Positions 61,185 to 64,000 of a stretch of DNA of 64,000 nucleotides are shown here, piece by piece. Made by a program: the position numbers and the translations under genes. The notes below the pieces were generated by a model. That model did no database searches and was not told the origin of the DNA. It saw nothing but the letters and a program-made list of their open reading frames with translations. The stretch's first letter is position 1; the number at the start of each line of letters is the position of its first letter. The stretch spans positions 2,810,231 to 2,874,230 of the forward strand of contig NC_033635.1 of assembly GCF_001540865.1 (NCBI RefSeq), read 5' to 3'. The DNA comes from Ananas comosus. Lineage: Eukaryota > Streptophyta > Magnoliopsida > Poales > Bromeliaceae.

Positions 61185-61335
61185 CCTCCTCACCGACCTC
61201 ACCGACACCGACGTCCTCGGTGACCATGACGACCCCGCACACGCCCTCGTCGCCGCCCTCGTCGACAACAACGCCCTCGAGCTTCTCGTCCAGAAACTCG
61301 CCCGCCTTTCCTCCGAGACCGACCCCGACGAGATT
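61185..61335 (+). pseudogene. CTNNBL1 gene fragment, part 2
   Basis: The frame continues the same protein about fifteen residues after part 1: LLTDLTDTDVLGDHDDPAHA, LVAALVDNNALELLVQKLAR, LSSETDPDE. The coding similarity ends there; a purine-rich gaagaagaggg tract follows. Confidence 0.78.
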
Positions 61336-61729
61336 CTTCTCCCTCGCCGGTGACGAAGAAGAGGGAAGAGGAAGAGGGAAGAGGAAGAAGGAAGAAGGAA
61401 GAAGAAAGAAGGGAGAAAAAGGGAAAAGAGAAAGAGGGAAGAGGAAAAGGAAGAGGGTTCGCCACCGTCACCGCCATATATACTCGCCGGCGACGAAGTA
61501 GAAGGAAAAGGAAGAGAAAGAAGATGAAGAAGGGTAAATACGTCAATTCACACTATAATTAACCATGGTTAAGTATTTTAACCGTGGTTAACGAAAATTT
61601 TCTAACAGATCTGTACGGTAGGGACATATCTGTATAATTTAAGACTTTTGCAGGAATAACTTATGGAGTTTTCAATTTGCAGGAATATATTCGCAATTTA
61701 CTATGTTTGGAGGGACGTGTATGCAAATA

Positions 61730-61733
<4 letters not shown>

Positions 61734-61772
<39 letters not shown>

Positions 61773-62723
61773 NTTATACATCTTACAACCTTAGGTCCAA
61801 AAGTTCACAAAAGTCTTTTAAATTTTTAGTTAAAAAAAAATGATAAAACAAGTGAGTAAATATGAACGACAAACAAATTAAGATGTAAATTTTACTTTTA
61901 TATATTATATGAGTGTACAATTAGCATTGCTCAAACATTTTTCTCTTTGCCGTGGTGGGGAGATCGACTAGGAAACTAGGGAACAAGAAAACCTACAGAC
62001 CTACACTAATTTTAGTAACGGGTGTACTTAGATCAAACTATTGGATAGGATAGTATTTATTGATCAATTAAAGGTAAACCATTAGCTCCTATTAATTAAG
62101 AGATGTTAATCATTCTTTATTTCTAATTAATGTAATACAAAGTGAATAAACAAAGCAGGTTAATAGTAATACAAAAGGCTTTAAAATATATAACTAATGG
62201 TAATCAAAGTAGTGCTCAAACATTAGAAAAAAAAAAAATCATGGAAAAAAAAGACATAAATGAAAATATTATGCAAATTAAGAAATTCGTAAGTTTTCAT
62301 TTGCCAAATTAAGGGAACTATTTTTCCATGGATTGCCGAAAGCTGTGTACATTGCATGACACAACCAGCATACAAGATTAGTCACATTAGTGTTCGGTCA
62401 CCAACCCCCAGTTTAAGTAACTAGAGACAACATAACATTAGCACATTAGCATTTAACCTTCCAACCTATATTCACATTACGGACAAACTAAGACAAGAAC
62501 ACATTACACCCTATATATATATATATATATATATATAACAACTAATATATATATATATATATTAAAGCATTAGAAAAGAGCAAACTTAAAACCCCATGCA
62601 CGCATTAAGACGTACCCGACCCTAACTAGCCAAAGTTACAAAATTATGGAGATAAGCATTGCCATCCCCAAGAGCTAGCCTAGCACCAGAGCTTTCGACA
62701 CCACTACTAGGTACTACTACTAG
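61734..62723. other. Intergenic DNA downstream of the P450 gene
   Basis: (TA)n tracts at 61734-61772 (ended by an N at 61773), about 62514-62536 and 62546-62564. Otherwise AT-rich. Includes the presumed 3' UTR of the minus-strand P450. No gene. Confidence 0.5.
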
Positions 62724-64000
62724 TTAATAATTAGAAGCAGAGCTTCTGGGAACAGCTTTACACACAAGCGGATTCTTCATCTCCAGGGACATTTTCAAGC
62801 ACTCGGAGAGGTCGACGCCGTGGTGTTCGGAGGGGAGCCAGTCGAACCTCTGCAGCAGCTGGGCCAGCCAGAGGTGGACGGTGGCGAGGCCCATCGCCTT
62901 CCCGGGGCAGACCCTCCGCCCGGCCCCGAAAGGCGCCAGCCGGAGGTCGGACCCGAGCACGCTGACGTCGTCGTCGCCGACGAAGCGGTCGGGGCGGAAG
63001 TCGTCGGGCTGCGGCCAGATAGAGGCGTCGTGGGCGATGGCCCACATGTTGACCATCGCGGTGGTGCCGGCGGGGACGAGGTGCTCTCCCACGTGGGCGT
63101 CGTGGACGGCGAGCCGCGCCCACGAGAGCAGCGGGCCCGGGGGGTGCATCCGGAGCGTCTCTTTCACCACGGCCTGCAGGTACGGGAGGTTCGGGATGTC
63201 CGCCTCCGAGACTGCGCGGTCGCCCACCGCGGCGTCGATCTCCGCCTGCGCTTTCCGTTGGATGTCCTCGTGCAGCACCATCCGGGCCGTGATCCACTCC
63301 AGCAGTATCGCCACTGTGTCCGTCCCTCTAAATATCATCTCCTGCATATTTATATATTTATATATATATATATATATATATAGCCATGCAAAAATATATA
63401 TATATATATATATATATATACTCATCATCATGTGTCGTCGACATATTATCCAAAAAAACAAAATAGAAATGATATTATATGATATGGATATATATATTAA
63501 TAATTAATAATTAATCAGAAGGTAATTCAATAGGTTACCCAAAGGACAGCAACGATATCAGCATCAGAGAGCTTGGCCTCCTTTTCCAGATCGAGCAACA
63601 CATCCACGAAGTCGCCAACAACGTCCCCCATAACTCCCCCACCACCAGTACTCATCATCCTCCTCCTCCGCCTCATCCTATGCTCCTCTATGATCTCCCC
63701 CACAAACACGTTCACCCTCTTCACCAAGCTCCTGCACCTCCTCCGCACGCCCTGCAGATCGAACCAGCCCAGGATGGGGAAATGGTCGCTCCAGTTGAAC
63801 AGCCCCAGGAGCTCGTAACCCTCCCTCACCATCCCTTCCAACTCCGCGCCCTCCCCCTTCGCGAAATCGAAAGTTTTCCCGAACACGCTCGCCATCATGC
63901 TGTTCAGAGATGCGAAATGGAGGACGCGCTTGATCTCGACGGAGCCGTCCCTTCGCATTAGGGTTTCGACGTCGCCGAGCATCCGATCGCCGATGAGGCG
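62724..64000 (-). CDS. Cytochrome P450, CYP78A family (partial, 5' end beyond window)
   Basis: Two exons on the minus strand: exon 1 from beyond 64000 to 63539 (154 codons visible) and exon 2 63341-62724 (205 residues plus stop). The junction [20 protein letters not shown] is the conserved CYP78A intron site. Motifs: [38 protein letters not shown]-helix [26 protein letters not shown] with the ExxR motif, FRPDRF, and the heme loop [16 protein letters not shown] with its Cys ligand. CYP78A enzymes (KLUH, PLA1 types) are ER-bound monooxygenases that promote organ and seed growth non-cell-autonomously; the substrate is unknown. The coding exons are very GC-rich, while the 197-bp intron contains (TA)n tracts. 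No lesion in the visible part. Confidence 0.93.

Larger units (their letters stand above)
60327..61733. mobile_element. Pack-MULE-like element carrying CTNNBL1 gene fragments
   Basis: The left end gcaaacatagccaattgtga / tatgcagatatgtccctgca and the complement of the right end (tccaaacatagtaaattgcg / tatacagatatgtccctac) form terminal inverted repeats of about 120 bp. It sits between (TA)n tracts, so target duplication cannot be judged. Inside, GC-rich sequence encodes two pieces of beta-catenin-like protein 1: APELYPELVALNAVPSLVGL (60645-60703) and LLTDLTDTDVLGDHDDPAHA continuing through LELLVQKLARLSSETDPDE (about 61185-61335). Long TIRs plus captured genic DNA and no transposase are hallmarks of Pack-MULEs. 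The two pieces are separated by a 475-base segment bounded by single Ns (60704, 61180). Confidence 0.72.

Noticed and set aside
61350..61562. Lys/Glu/Arg-rich open frame after the CTNNBL1 fragment
   Set aside because: Low-complexity purine tract within the Pack-MULE-like element; no domain.
62820..63507. Long plus-strand open frames opposite the P450 gene
   Set aside because: They mirror the GC-rich CYP78A exons on the minus strand, which have clear motifs. The antisense frames have no recognisable family.

Overview
The window is nuclear DNA of a flowering plant, almost certainly a monocot. It has spliced plant genes with GT-AG introns, an AT-rich intergenic background, one very GC-rich P450 gene in that background, many long (TA)n and (GA)n tracts, and a CRABS CLAW/DROOPING LEAF-type YABBY gene. 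It could be a non-grass commelinid such as pineapple, but the species is a guess from general feel and no search was possible.

Layout. 0.7-3.6 kb (+): RING-H2 E3 ligase. 4.9 kb (+): tRNA-Ile(AAU). 4.3-11.4 kb: repeats, with a TAA-flanked PIF/Harbinger-type MITE, a Ty3/gypsy RNase H fragment and a solo LTR. 11.7-12.5 kb (+): BIG GRAIN 1-like gene. 13-16.5 kb: a foldback element, a SINE and a 5'-truncated LINE. 17.1-20.8 kb (-): seven-exon DL/CRC YABBY gene. 21-31.6 kb: no supported gene, but several SINE copies and a palindromic MITE. 32.1-36.5 kb (+): twelve-exon TRM1 tRNA dimethylguanosine methyltransferase. 37.1 kb (+): tRNA-Asp(GUC). 37.8-40.2 kb (-): broken UDP-arabinopyranose mutase (RGP) pseudogene. 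41.3-41.8 kb (-): B12D/MLRQ-type small membrane protein. 42.8-45.9 kb (-): COBRA-like GPI-anchored protein. 49.4-52.2 kb (-): 6-phosphogluconolactonase with a solo LTR in its second intron. 53.4-62.6 kb: repeats, including a Mutator-type MITE with a 9-bp target duplication and a Pack-MULE-like element carrying a piece of a CTNNBL1 gene. 62.7-64.0 kb (-): 3' two thirds of a CYP78A P450, running off the window end.

All exon models were built by hand from conserved protein sequence and splice sites, and reading-frame phase closes for every intact gene. The genes have housekeeping (TRM1, PGL, B12D), cell-wall (COBRA-like, RGP) and developmental (YABBY, BIG GRAIN, CYP78A) roles and form no pathway. 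From memory, several have homologues that are near neighbours in Arabidopsis (CRC with a BIG GRAIN-like gene; RING, TRM1, RGP1 and COBL1), which suggests an old conserved block.

The most interesting non-genic signal is an active-looking tRNA-derived SINE family. At least eleven copies are present and five have long target-site duplications, one of them imperfect. Their 3' tail is shared with the 3' end of a LINE fragment in the same window. Five single-N positions mark assembly joins, and at least one flanks an exact 95-bp duplication that is probably artificial.
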